NCBI GenBank assembly: GCA_946402065.1
Contig: CAMIVR010000004.1
Coordinates: 1-64,000 of the forward strand
DNA: 64,000 bases
DNA from: an uncultured Brevibacillus sp.
Lineage (GTDB): Bacteria; Bacillota; Bacilli; Brevibacillales; Brevibacillaceae
Direction: 5' to 3'
The notes below the pieces were generated by a model that worked only from the letters and a program-made list of their open reading frames with translations, ran no database searches and was not told the DNA's origin. Below are positions 10,634 to 20,216 of the stretch, in pieces; position 1 is the stretch's first letter, and the number at the start of each line of letters is the position of its first letter. A program made the position numbers and the translations under genes.

Positions 10634-11794
10634 TTATGTGGTCTGTGCAGACGCTAGCATTTGCAATCCTTTGGCGATTTCAGCCAATACCTCTGCCTCT
10701 TCCTCACTGTCCTTTGCCTTCTCCAATGCATCCTTGGCCTCATCGCCGCCAATTTTCCCTAGTGCCCAGGCGGCAGTACCGCGAATGACCGGACGTGGAT
10801 CATTTTTCAGCAGCTTGATCAGCTCCGGCACGGCTTGTTTGTCCCTGAAATGCGCCAGGGCGAGAATCGCATTGCGCTGGATCGGCTTTTTCCCCCGCCA
10901 TGCAGATGATGACGTGCCGAATTTGTCTTTAAACTCCTTGTTGCTCATTGACAGAAGCGGCAATAACAGCGGTTTGGCAATCTCCGGGTCGGGAGTGAAC
11001 TCGGGATGGTTGGTGAAATGCTTTCCCTTATTTTTCGGGCAGACAATTTGACACGTGTCGCACCCGTATAACCGGTTCCCGATTTTTCCTCTGAACTCAT
11101 CCGGAATAAACTCCTTGACTTGCGTTAAAAACGAAATGCATTTCTGGGCGTTTAGCTGGCCGCCCTGCACCAATGCGCCGGTGGGGCACGCGTCCACGCA
11201 TATATTGCAATCGCCGCATCCTTCTTCTACCGGGGAATCCGGGGGCAGCGGCAAATCTGTAATCAGCTCGCCCAAATATACCCACGAGCCGTATTCAGGT
11301 GTAATCAGCGCGCAATTTTTGCCAACCCAGCCCAGGCCAGCACGCTCTGCAACAGCCCGGTCTGACAAAGCACCGGTATCGACCATCGACTCGACCGTCG
11401 CACTCGGCTCCAATCTGCGGATAAACCGGCTGAGCTGATCCAGTTTATCCCGCAAGACATGGTGGTAATCCATCCCCCATGCCGAGCGGCTGAGGATGCC
11501 GCGGTACGCCCCCGGCTGTGATTTGGGCGCATTTTCCAGCCTGGACGGATAGGCAAGCGCAATGGCAATGAGAGATTTTGCTTCCTTCACGGAGAGTGCC
11601 GGATCTACCCGTTTCTCCAGATCCGGCTCTTCAAATCCGGACTCGTAACCCAGTTCCCGATGGGCAACCAGCCTGGTCTTTAATTCGCCAAACGGGTCAG
11701 CCGAGGCAAAGCCGATTTTGTCGATGCCGATCTGTTCTGCAAATGCTCTGATCGCCTGCTTCGTTTGCTCCCAGATTTGGTCGTTGTCGGTCAC
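10634..11794 (-). CDS. queG: Epoxyqueuosine reductase with HEAT-like C-terminus
   Basis: GCGDCNICVDACPTGAL and GCDTCQIVCPKNKG 4Fe-4S motifs; HEAT repeat WALGKIGGDEAKDALEKA. Confidence 0.95.
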   Translation of the reverse strand: MTDNDQIWEQTKQAIRAFAEQIGIDKIGFASADPFGELKTRLVAHRELGYESGFEEPDLEKRVDPALSVKEAKSLIAIALAYPSRLENAPKSQPGAYRGILSRSAWGMDYHHVLRDKLDQLSRFIRRLEPSATVESMVDTGALSDRAVAERAGLGWVGKNCALITPEYGSWVYLGELITDLPLPPDSPVEEGCGDCNICVDACPTGALVQGGQLNAQKCISFLTQVKEFIPDEFRGKIGNRLYGCDTCQIVCPKNKGKHFTNHPEFTPDPEIAKPLLLPLLSMSNKEFKDKFGTSSSAWRGKKPIQRNAILALAHFRDKQAVPELIKLLKNDPRPVIRGTAAWALGKIGGDEAKDALEKAKDSEEEAEVLAEIAKGLQMLASAQTT

Positions 11795-12225
11795 AATCGT
11801 TTTATCGCCCCCGTGGCCAGCTCATCGCAGCGGTTGTTCCACTCATTGTCAGCATGGCCTTTTACTTTGACAAACTGAACCTGGTGCTTATTCGTCAATT
11901 GCAGGATCTCTTTCCATAAATCCTGGTTTTCGACCGGTTGATTCTTGCTGTTTTTCCAGCCCTTTTTCAGCCAGCCTTTATACCAGCCCTGTTCAAAGCA
12001 GTTAACCAGATAGGCACTGTCGCTGTACAAGGTTACTTTGCACGGTTCTTTCAACACGGATAAAGACTCGATCACCGCCTGCAGCTCCATGCGGTTGTTC
12101 GTCGTATTCGCTGCCGCACCGGACATTTCCTTTTTGTGCTCTCCGTAAAACAACACGGCACCCCAGCCGCCCGGACCAGGGTTGCCGGAGCATGCACCGT
12201 CTGTATAGATCGTCACGTCTTTCAT
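11791..12225 (-). CDS. rnhA: Ribonuclease HI
   Basis: VTIYTDGACSGNPGPGGWGAVL; TNNRMELQAVIESL; KVKGHADNEWNNRCDELA; start set at ATG 12225. Confidence 0.96.
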   Translation of the reverse strand: MKDVTIYTDGACSGNPGPGGWGAVLFYGEHKKEMSGAAANTTNNRMELQAVIESLSVLKEPCKVTLYSDSAYLVNCFEQGWYKGWLKKGWKNSKNQPVENQDLWKEILQLTNKHQVQFVKVKGHADNEWNNRCDELATGAIKRL

Positions 12226-12352
12226 CAGTGGCGTTTCCCTCCTGTTATTCCTCTTCTTCCATTGTACAAAAGGACAGCTCGTTTCACAAAGAAATTTCGG
12301 GACAACTTGTGCTATAATCCCAATAATACAAGAGCCTGAAAGGAGCTTTTTC

Positions 12353-13033
12353 ATGAACGTGTCAATCCATCCTTCGGCGAGTGACCGCTTACCCGAATTC
12401 TCGCTTGGCATCCTCGAATACACGGACGTTGCAGTAAGCGACTCGCCAAAAAAACTGCAAGGCCGCATTAACCTGTATGTGGAGTCGTTGAAACTAGGGA
12501 CGCCGCTCTCCGCAATCAGTGAGATCAAAGGCGTGCAAAGCTGGCGAAGCGACTTCAAAAAGCTCGGCATCGACCCCTCCCGCTATCGTCCGTCCTCAGA
12601 AGCGCTGCTGCGTCGCCTTTTACAAGGAAATCCGTTTTTTTGGCTGAATTCAGCTGTCGATGTAAACAATTTCCTCTCCGTCTACCATGCCCTGCCGTAC
12701 GGGATCTACGACCGCAAGCAACTATCCGGCTCAGTCGTCTGCCGAATCGGCACACCTAGGGATACGTACCTGGGGTTGAATGGCCGGGAGATGGACATGC
12801 AGGGAAAACTGCTGCTCGCTGATGAAATCGGAGCTTTTGGCAGCCCGATCGTCGATTCCGCTCGTTCAAAAGTAACGGAGCAGACTACCGAGCTGTTGCA
12901 GGTGATCTTTTTTCATTCACAGCTCTTAAACGACGAGTGTGAGCAAATCCTCGGCTCTACTGCACGGATGTTTACGGAAATTAATGGCGGCGAAATCATT
13001 CGCCAAACTTTGGTAACTGCCTGCATAGCATAA
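12353..13033 (+). CDS. B3/B4 tRNA-binding-domain protein (PheT B3/4-like)
   Basis: SWRSDFKKLGIDPSRYRPSSEALLRRLLQGN; NNFLSVYHALPYGIYD. Confidence 0.85.
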   Translation: MNVSIHPSASDRLPEFSLGILEYTDVAVSDSPKKLQGRINLYVESLKLGTPLSAISEIKGVQSWRSDFKKLGIDPSRYRPSSEALLRRLLQGNPFFWLNSAVDVNNFLSVYHALPYGIYDRKQLSGSVVCRIGTPRDTYLGLNGREMDMQGKLLLADEIGAFGSPIVDSARSKVTEQTTELLQVIFFHSQLLNDECEQILGSTARMFTEINGGEIIRQTLVTACIA

Positions 13034-13070
13034 AAAAATGGCCACCTCCTTTACAGAGTGTGGCCTTTCA
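13032..13070. terminator. Bidirectional terminator between convergent genes
   Basis: A7 - TGGCCAC ... GTGGCCTTT hairpin at 13040-13065. Confidence 0.7.
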
Positions 13071-13094
13071 TCGTCGACACAGTCAATACCCGCA

Positions 13095-13784
13095 TTAAAT
13101 CTGACCGTTCACATACCGGGTGGACATGAATGCCTTCACCTCGCGATAGGCAACGTCTCCCTCGCACGCGGCCAACCGTCTGCCAATGATCCCGCTAAGT
13201 CTGGCAGCGGCAAAACTGTGCCCATGCAAGTTATAGCGCTGCACATCACCTGTGAGCTCCCGTGGATATCCGCAGCAAGCAAAGCGGTTGCCACCGAGAA
13301 AACGGTACTGTCCCGGCAACAGCTCGCCTGCTGTAACTGCCAAAACACCTTCAAATTCCGCAGGATAGGGCATGCCCCGTAGTTCATCCATCGCTGCTAC
13401 GACGATTATCCCGGTATCATGCGCTTCCCGGCACAGCGCTCGCAGCTCCTCGTGATCCTGTGTGCTGCCCAGACTCAGATTGACAATATCCATGTGATTG
13501 TCGATAGCCCATTCCAGTGCAGCGCACAGAACCGTTGGATAGGTTGCCAGTGTTTCATCAAAGACGCGCACAGCGTAAAGCTCACAGGCCGGCATTTCAT
13601 CGCGGATCGCTGCTGCCACGGCTGTCCCATGCCCCAGGCGGTCCCGGTAATCTGCACGCAGCTCCAATTGCATCGCTTTTCCCACCTGAATGGACACACC
13701 GCCTGCCACACCGCCGATGTGTGAGTGAAACGGGTTGATTCCACTGTCAATTACAGCAATTTTAACCGCTTTTTGCCGAGTCAT
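13095..13784 (-). CDS. QhpE-like S8 (subtilisin-type) protease, predicted QHNDH gamma leader peptidase
   Basis: Catalytic Asp AVIDSGINPFHSHIGG, His LGHGTAVAAAI, Ser HGHSFAAARLSG; no signal peptide; last gene of the QHNDH operon; overlaps the ABC gene end. Confidence 0.85.
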   Translation of the reverse strand: MTRQKAVKIAVIDSGINPFHSHIGGVAGGVSIQVGKAMQLELRADYRDRLGHGTAVAAAIRDEMPACELYAVRVFDETLATYPTVLCAALEWAIDNHMDIVNLSLGSTQDHEELRALCREAHDTGIIVVAAMDELRGMPYPAEFEGVLAVTAGELLPGQYRFLGGNRFACCGYPRELTGDVQRYNLHGHSFAAARLSGIIGRRLAACEGDVAYREVKAFMSTRYVNGQI

Positions 13785-15591
13785 ATAATGCCCCCTGTTC
13801 GACCCGCAGCTCACCGTGAGCCAAGTGCCATTTCGTCTCTACCCAATCAAGCGCACCCACGCGATGGCTAATGATCACCATGCTTCGCCCAGATAGCGCT
13901 TCCCGCAGCCGCTGGTAGATTTGCCTTTCTGTTGCACTGTCTACTTCAGATGTCGCTTCATCCAAAATATACAGATCGGCAGGAATGAGCAGGGTACGGG
14001 CCAATGCCAGACGCTGCCGCTGCCCCCCTGACAAAGAATAGCCTCGCTCGCCAACAACCGTTTCGTACGCGTCGGCAAGCTGCATAATCTCGTCGTGCAG
14101 GCCCGCCAATGTTGCCGCCTTGATGACTTCCTCCTCCGTCGCGTGCGGAGCGCCGAAACGAATATTTTCCAGGACTGACGCATGAAAAATATACGGCTGC
14201 TGTACGGCAACGGCAATTCGTTTGCGAATGCCTTCGACTGTTTTGCACGACAGCTCATCTTCGTCAAACACGATGCTTCCACTACTAGGCCGATACAGCC
14301 CTGTGATCAGGTGAATGAGCGTGCTCTTGCCTTGACCGCTGTCACCCGTCAGGGCCACAGCCTCGCCCGCATGCAGTGTGGCGGAAATGCAGCGCAACAG
14401 CGGCCGCCTTGCCTCATGGGCAAATGACACCTGCCGTAGCTCGAGTATGGGATGCGCAGGTTTATCTTGCTCGTCTCCCCTGACTGCTTGCCTTCGCTCC
14501 GGATTATTGCCAGCCTTCATTTCATCACAAACACTTTCATTCGTCGTTGCCGCAGTTGCCGCAGTTGCCACGCTTTTGCTCTCGGCAGCCTGGTTCCTCC
14601 CTTTGCCTACATGCCGTGTCTGATTCACCTCGTCGGCTTCATCAGGCAGCATAAGCAGCTCTTCCAGCCTTTTCAGTGAAACGCTCATGCGCTGGATGCG
14701 CAAAACCAGCCCGGCAAGGCTTTGGACAGGGCCAAAAATCCTCGCCTGATAGCCCGTAAAGGCAACCAATGCCCCGACAGTCATCTCCCCCGACAACACT
14801 TCGTACCCGCCCCAGGCAAAAATGATCAGCGTCGAGACAATGATCGCCATACGTGGAATCCCCTCTGCCACGGTTGTGATCCAGCTCAGTCGAAAGGAAC
14901 TTTCGTTGAGCTCCGCTACCTTTCGATCAAAATCATCGGCTACTCGCTGTTCAGCCGATAACAGCTTGATGATTGTGATGGCCTGCAGTCGCTCAATCAA
15001 AAAGCTTTGCAATAAACTGTTTTGCACGCGTAATGTGCCGCTTGTTTCAACGACATGCCTGCGAAAATAAAGCACGGAAGCAATCACGACAGGGAGAAAG
15101 ACCATACAGCTGATCGCCAGTCTGTAGTCCAGCCAAAACAGCATAAACCCGACAAAGAGGAACGTACTGACTTGGATAATCGCTTGCAGCACGACGTCGG
15201 TCAAGCCGCCTTGCACTTCAGCGGCATCGCCATTGAGCCTGGTGATGATATCCCCTGCCTTTGTTCGAACAAAGTACGCGTAATGCGTTCGCTCGACGCG
15301 CAAGACGATCGCTGTCCGCAAGTCTCTTAGCATCCGCAACGTAATTCGCAAATACCAGAGACTGTTCATGGCGGAGAGCAGATAACCTGTGATCATCAGA
15401 CAAAACGCAATCGTTACGATTTCAAACAGGGAGTGCGTACGGTTAATCAGCACACCGTCAATCAACAAGCTCGAAAAATAAGGATAACTGAGTGCGAGTC
15501 CGGTTGAGAGAAGCGACAGGAGCAATACTCCGGCAAGGGCAGGAAGATACGGCCTGACAAACGGGAAGAGCCATTTGTACCGGGTTTGCAC
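13762..15591 (-). CDS. QhpF-like ABC exporter (TMD-NBD fusion)
   Basis: 6-TM domain plus Walker A TGDSGQGKSTLIH, signature LSGGQRQRLALAR, Walker B LYILDEATS; GTG start with RBS GAGGGGGGAGG. Confidence 0.88.
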   Translation of the reverse strand: MQTRYKWLFPFVRPYLPALAGVLLLSLLSTGLALSYPYFSSLLIDGVLINRTHSLFEIVTIAFCLMITGYLLSAMNSLWYLRITLRMLRDLRTAIVLRVERTHYAYFVRTKAGDIITRLNGDAAEVQGGLTDVVLQAIIQVSTFLFVGFMLFWLDYRLAISCMVFLPVVIASVLYFRRHVVETSGTLRVQNSLLQSFLIERLQAITIIKLLSAEQRVADDFDRKVAELNESSFRLSWITTVAEGIPRMAIIVSTLIIFAWGGYEVLSGEMTVGALVAFTGYQARIFGPVQSLAGLVLRIQRMSVSLKRLEELLMLPDEADEVNQTRHVGKGRNQAAESKSVATAATAATTNESVCDEMKAGNNPERRQAVRGDEQDKPAHPILELRQVSFAHEARRPLLRCISATLHAGEAVALTGDSGQGKSTLIHLITGLYRPSSGSIVFDEDELSCKTVEGIRKRIAVAVQQPYIFHASVLENIRFGAPHATEEEVIKAATLAGLHDEIMQLADAYETVVGERGYSLSGGQRQRLALARTLLIPADLYILDEATSEVDSATERQIYQRLREALSGRSMVIISHRVGALDWVETKWHLAHGELRVEQGALYDSAKSG

Positions 15592-15606
15592 GAGAACCTC
15601 CCCCCT

Positions 15607-16602
15607 CTATTTGTAGTAGCACATGTACCCTGAAGCACACTTCTCCGGTGTTTTGCGAATCCGCACAGCTTTGTCTTTGACTTGTTGTTCAGGCATTCCG
15701 CTGCGAACGCTTTTCACGACTTCGGAAACCAACTGCACACTTGCCAGCTTTCGGTACGGAGATGCTTCCCGTCCGACGATTTTTAGCGAATCCACTCCGA
15801 TCGCGTGCAGTCTGGGAAGTGCACACAAGCCGCAGGGGCCAAGCGGCAGCCCTTCTGCCGATAAACTGCAGCCGCAACTGTTGGTATACCAGACAAACTC
15901 GCGGTACTGCTGCAAATGACGTTCGAGTTTCGCGGTTTCCTTTTCAGAAAACTGAGACTCGTTATTTGAAGGGCTCCAAACGAACTCCCAATTGTCCGTC
16001 GTGCAAAACGCCCCTACCTGATTATGGCTGGTAAAGCAAAAGCTCTCCTCATAGACGCAGCCGTCATTTAAAATAAACACCTCGTACTCCAGCTGCGGTC
16101 CGCCAGCCTCAATCATCTCACTGATCTCATCGAGGTGCAGGCTGCGCGGAAAAACGATCCGGCTGGCCCCCAGCTGTCGGTACAAGTCCACACTGAAGCG
16201 GTTGGTCGGCGCTGCCAGACTGCTGACATGAATTACAGCATCAGGCAGACGCGATTTGATCGCCAGCATCAGCCCGATGTCGCTGACGATGTACGCATCG
16301 GCGCCAAGCTGGTCTGTTTCCAGCACCATCTCGAGTATACTCGGCAGCTGCTCGGCCGTATAATAGGGCGCGTTCAGCGCAATAAATACGGGCGCGCCAT
16401 GCGCATGAGCGGATTCAATCAACTGAGCAAACTCTTCGTAGGACGGCAGGCTGGCTTGCGGATTGCGCCGATTCATCCAGACTCCTGCGGAGAATTTCTG
16501 TATCCACTCCCGGGGGAGTACGCCACAGTAAAATTCCTCTGCTCCGTTGGCCGCTAACATTTCCACTTCATCCACGCTGCTAATGGGAGCCAGTACTTTC
16601 AT
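15607..16602 (-). CDS. U32-family protein, UbiU-like, in QHNDH operon
   Basis: GLCALPRLHAIGVDSLKIVGREASPYRKLA U32 signature; NDGC-x6-C-x9-C and SCGC..PCGLC cysteines; N-term MKVLAPISSVDEVEMLAANGAEEFYCG. Confidence 0.85.
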   Translation of the reverse strand: MKVLAPISSVDEVEMLAANGAEEFYCGVLPREWIQKFSAGVWMNRRNPQASLPSYEEFAQLIESAHAHGAPVFIALNAPYYTAEQLPSILEMVLETDQLGADAYIVSDIGLMLAIKSRLPDAVIHVSSLAAPTNRFSVDLYRQLGASRIVFPRSLHLDEISEMIEAGGPQLEYEVFILNDGCVYEESFCFTSHNQVGAFCTTDNWEFVWSPSNNESQFSEKETAKLERHLQQYREFVWYTNSCGCSLSAEGLPLGPCGLCALPRLHAIGVDSLKIVGREASPYRKLASVQLVSEVVKSVRSGMPEQQVKDKAVRIRKTPEKCASGYMCYYK

Positions 16603-16632
16603 CGCTCTTCTCCTCTCTGCTGCTTCGTATCA

Positions 16633-17571
16633 CTAGACCGGAATACGCGGGCTATAGACGAGCCGACAAGCCTGATTGGCACGGGCAAAATGAACCCCCG
16701 CCTCAATTTGTTCCAAGGTCTGCTGATAAAACACGGAGTTGCCCTTTTGAAATACGCGCTGCGGGAGGTCAGAAATTCGCGGATGTCGATTGACCATCTC
16801 CGCCGTATAGCGACGGCATTGCTGCTTGCAGACGATGTGCCCACGAAATTTATCTTGTTCTTCGACATGCAGACTGCCGACAAGACAGGTTCGCCCAGTA
16901 GCGACACAGCCAAAGCCAAGGTGCACCGCCAAAGCGAGGTCGTCCTCCTCAGCCAAGTCCCACTCAATACCCTGCAGCGTGTTGTCAAGCTCGATCATCT
17001 GCACGCCAGCCTCGCGCAAAAACGTCCGAAACGCATTTTGCGTAAAACTAGCCTGTTTTAGTGCCGTATTCGCTTGTACTGGCGCGCCGCTGCGATTATA
17101 GTGCTGGGTCACGCGGGGATCGCGAATCATTTTATTGAGCAACCGTCCAAGCACTGGTTTATAGCACGGATAATGTTGCTTGAGATGGTTCAGCACGCCC
17201 CAGTCATTGACGACCACCTCGACGGTTGCCACTCCATCCCGCTTCAGTCGCTCGGCAAGCGCAGCCAAACAGCTGGCCAACCGCTGCAAGCCAGATTGCG
17301 GCAGATAAGGCGTGACAAACGTAAACGCGTAGCCCGCTTCCCTGCTTGCCTCGTAGGCACGAAGCAGATCTTCCGCATCCACAAGCCGGTAGTGGCAAAA
17401 TTCCGAGCCAAAATAAAGTCGCTCGGGTACAGATTTACCCACCACTCGCTTCACCGCCGTCCTGATCGACTGCGCTGTTTCCTGCTCCACTGCTGTGAGC
17501 TGGGGCGCACTCCACGGCAAGTGAAGCAAACCCAAATCCTCTACTGATTGGACGGATATTGCAAGCTGCAT
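16633..17571 (-). CDS. U32-family protein, UbiV-like, in QHNDH operon
   Basis: YFGSEFCHYR (compare UbiV YLGETVCSKR), GCVATGRTC ... VCKQQCRRY (compare UbiV SARCFTAR...CETCC); C-term RLVYSPR. Confidence 0.8.
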   Translation of the reverse strand: MQLAISVQSVEDLGLLHLPWSAPQLTAVEQETAQSIRTAVKRVVGKSVPERLYFGSEFCHYRLVDAEDLLRAYEASREAGYAFTFVTPYLPQSGLQRLASCLAALAERLKRDGVATVEVVVNDWGVLNHLKQHYPCYKPVLGRLLNKMIRDPRVTQHYNRSGAPVQANTALKQASFTQNAFRTFLREAGVQMIELDNTLQGIEWDLAEEDDLALAVHLGFGCVATGRTCLVGSLHVEEQDKFRGHIVCKQQCRRYTAEMVNRHPRISDLPQRVFQKGNSVFYQQTLEQIEAGVHFARANQACRLVYSPRIPV

Positions 17572-17616
17572 AGTGTGCCCCCTTCATAATCTCCATCGCT
17601 TCCTGTTTGGCCGTGC

Positions 17617-18711
17617 TCACTGTGCAATCTGCACGACGTGAACGTCCATCGTATCTGACGGCAAATCGAGCACCTTTTCATACGCCATCGTCGCTGCGTT
17701 GATGAACGAAATATCCGGTCCGCCGCCGGAAACATAGACGGTTTTGCCGTCACCGCTAATGTTGTAGCCATAAGACGTACCTACTTTGGACTGAAGGGTT
17801 TTGACAGCTTTGCCTGTCTTCAGATCGATTTTAAAAATCAGGTTCTCGCCGCCATAGGCATACTTTTTATCAGGCGAAACGACAACGGAGAACAGCCCCA
17901 GTAACGTATCGAGCTTGTAGTCTTTCATTTCCGCAGTCTTGCGGTCCATCATGAATATGTGTTCCTCCAGATTGCCGCTCGTAGGGAAAAATTTCACCAA
18001 CCCGGCAGTGATTGAATTGGCACTGTCACGGTCCCGCGTCCACAGATAGAGATAGCTCGCGATGCCTTGCTTGTCCGGATCAGCCGGATTCATCAATTCT
18101 TCCACTTTTTTCATTTGATCGGTTTCTGTGTCGAGCATGTACAAGTCCTTAGCCCATACAACCAGCCGCTTGCCATCCTCTAAAAACTGCAGTGTATGGG
18201 CCAACACCGGTGCGTCTATCTCTTTGACCACTTGCTTCGTCTGCAAGTCCATAACTGCGATAATCGGTTTGAGCCGGATCAATTCAGCGGACTTGCGCTG
18301 TGTCCGCATCAGTGTCGCATACAGCTTGTTGCCGGCTGGATCCACTGCAAGTCCGTAAATACGCGAAGTAATTTTCTGGTCCGGCTGATTAAACGATACT
18401 GTATCGACGACTTTGTTCTCAATCGTATCCACGATGGCTACTTCCTGCCGCTGTGCGCTGTTAATGAACAGACGGTGCCCATCCCCCGTCCAGGTGAAAT
18501 CGCGGTTTGGGCCTTTGATCGAATACTTGGCTACCATTTCCCGCTTGACGGGATCGATCGCATAAGTCGCATCGTACCCTGTGATATAGAGCATCTCACG
18601 CGTAGAAGCCGCTTGGGAAACGTCTTGTTTGGCAAACAAGCTGCCGCAGATGACCATGCTGACAAGTCCCGCCACGGCCAGCAGCTTGCCTGCTCCCTTC
18701 ACTCGTGCCAT
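17617..18711 (-). CDS. Quinohemoprotein amine dehydrogenase beta subunit (beta-propeller)
   Basis: Signal peptide; YVTN-like repeats (MLYITGYDATYAIDPVKREMVAKYSIKG, GNKLYATLMR, KTVYVSGGGPDISFINAATMAYEKVLDLPSD); operon context. Confidence 0.88.
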   Translation of the reverse strand: MARVKGAGKLLAVAGLVSMVICGSLFAKQDVSQAASTREMLYITGYDATYAIDPVKREMVAKYSIKGPNRDFTWTGDGHRLFINSAQRQEVAIVDTIENKVVDTVSFNQPDQKITSRIYGLAVDPAGNKLYATLMRTQRKSAELIRLKPIIAVMDLQTKQVVKEIDAPVLAHTLQFLEDGKRLVVWAKDLYMLDTETDQMKKVEELMNPADPDKQGIASYLYLWTRDRDSANSITAGLVKFFPTSGNLEEHIFMMDRKTAEMKDYKLDTLLGLFSVVVSPDKKYAYGGENLIFKIDLKTGKAVKTLQSKVGTSYGYNISGDGKTVYVSGGGPDISFINAATMAYEKVLDLPSDTMDVHVVQIAQ

Positions 18712-18727
18712 TAGGTGCTCCCCTCCT

Positions 18728-20188
18728 CTAAGTGTTGTTGCTGCTGCAGGCGCCAGAGCCGATCATGCGGTCCAGATAGTCCGGATTTTGCTCCATGAGG
18801 CGGACGTACGTCTTCAGCCCAATCGTCGTCCACCGCAGCATCCAATTGCAGTAATGCAGATTCGGCGCCAGGATATCGCCTTGTCGTTCCCGCGCCTCGT
18901 AATAGCAGCCGCCTGCACAGCTGTGAACGAGAGCGCAGCGCGAGCAGGTCGTCTTGTTATCCACGTGCAGCTCGCTCAACAGCTTTTGCTGAAAATCTCT
19001 GTTGATCCCCTTGTAGATGTCACCCATACGGACCGTGCTGTCTTCGTTGAAGCGATGGCACAAGTACAGCTCGCCGCTTGGTGACACTGCCATAAAACCA
19101 AGCCCTGCCCCGCATCCATACGCTTTTGTCTGACCGCTGTGCAAATCTGCAAGCAGATTGGTCAAGTTGGAAAAGCCGAGAAACCCATTGTTCGCGGCTG
19201 CCGCGACGAATTCATCGGCGAGCTCGGCAAATTGCTCCAACAGCCGCATCATTTCCGGGCGCGCCAGCATCATTTCCTCATCTGTCTCCGTCACCGGTGC
19301 AAAGCCTACCTCGTGAAAACCCAACCCGCGCAAATGCTGCAGGGTCTCACGCACGTGTGGAAAATCCCTCGTCAACGTCACGCGTGCCGCTACTGGCCTG
19401 CCCGTCTTCTCTGCAACCAGCTTGCGCACATTGGCGCTGACCAGCCGATACGAGCCCGCTCCGCTTTTCAGCGGACGCCATTTGTCCTGTGTCGCCTCAT
19501 CGCCATCCATGCTCACGCTTACACCGATCTGGTGATCGCGGATAAACGCGATCCGCTCGTCATTCAACAGCGTCCCGTTGGTGGTCAGCGAAAAGCTTAT
19601 CCGCTTTCCGCAGCGGCCGGCTTCACGTTCCCCGTACTCGACAATGTGTTTGAGCTGCGGCCAGTTGAGAAAAGGCTCTCCGCCAAATAAAATGACAGAG
19701 ACTTCCTCTAATTGCCTTGACTCGCGCAATAAAAAATCGATCGCGTCCTCAGCCGTTTCCCGACTCATCAACTTTTGTGGTGCGCCGTATTCGCCACTGC
19801 CGGCATAGCAGTAAGAACAGCCCAGATTGCAGGAATTGACCAAATGGAAGACCAGTGTGGCGAGCGGTAGTTTGGAAGAGACTGGTACGGGTGGCGTACG
19901 CATGAGCGGCCCCTTGTTCTCCCCTGTGACGTACAAAACACCTGACTGGATCAGTTCATCTATCGCCTCTGCCAGTTCTGACGGGCTTGCCAGATCACTG
20001 AGACTGCTATAGAGCGCCTGTCGCTCAATGGCCTGATTCGCTTTCATCGCATGGATGATTTTGCTCGCCAAGCCGTCCAGCTGTGTAATGACCCCGCTTA
20101 ATCCTTGATACAAATACGGGCGGCCGTCCACCTCGAAAGCGATGTGATTGGATAAAACAACGGCTGAGCGATCCATTAGTACGGTCAT
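18728..20188 (-). CDS. QhpD-like radical SAM/SPASM enzyme (gamma-subunit thioether cross-linking)
   Basis: Radical SAM NSCNLGCSYCYAG (CxxxCxxC), SPASM cysteines CSRCALVHSCAGGCYYEAR..HYCNW; start set at ATG 20188 with GGGAGGGGG RBS. Confidence 0.92.
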   Translation of the reverse strand: MTVLMDRSAVVLSNHIAFEVDGRPYLYQGLSGVITQLDGLASKIIHAMKANQAIERQALYSSLSDLASPSELAEAIDELIQSGVLYVTGENKGPLMRTPPVPVSSKLPLATLVFHLVNSCNLGCSYCYAGSGEYGAPQKLMSRETAEDAIDFLLRESRQLEEVSVILFGGEPFLNWPQLKHIVEYGEREAGRCGKRISFSLTTNGTLLNDERIAFIRDHQIGVSVSMDGDEATQDKWRPLKSGAGSYRLVSANVRKLVAEKTGRPVAARVTLTRDFPHVRETLQHLRGLGFHEVGFAPVTETDEEMMLARPEMMRLLEQFAELADEFVAAAANNGFLGFSNLTNLLADLHSGQTKAYGCGAGLGFMAVSPSGELYLCHRFNEDSTVRMGDIYKGINRDFQQKLLSELHVDNKTTCSRCALVHSCAGGCYYEARERQGDILAPNLHYCNWMLRWTTIGLKTYVRLMEQNPDYLDRMIGSGACSSNNT

Positions 20189-20216
20189 GGCGCTTCCCCC
20201 TCCCGGCTTTTGTGTG

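Noticed and set aside
15607-17571. U32 genes as collagenase-type peptidases
   Set aside because: Cysteine pattern and pairing fit Fe-S hydroxylase-type UbiU/UbiV relatives better than a peptidase; no protease catalytic motif recognised.
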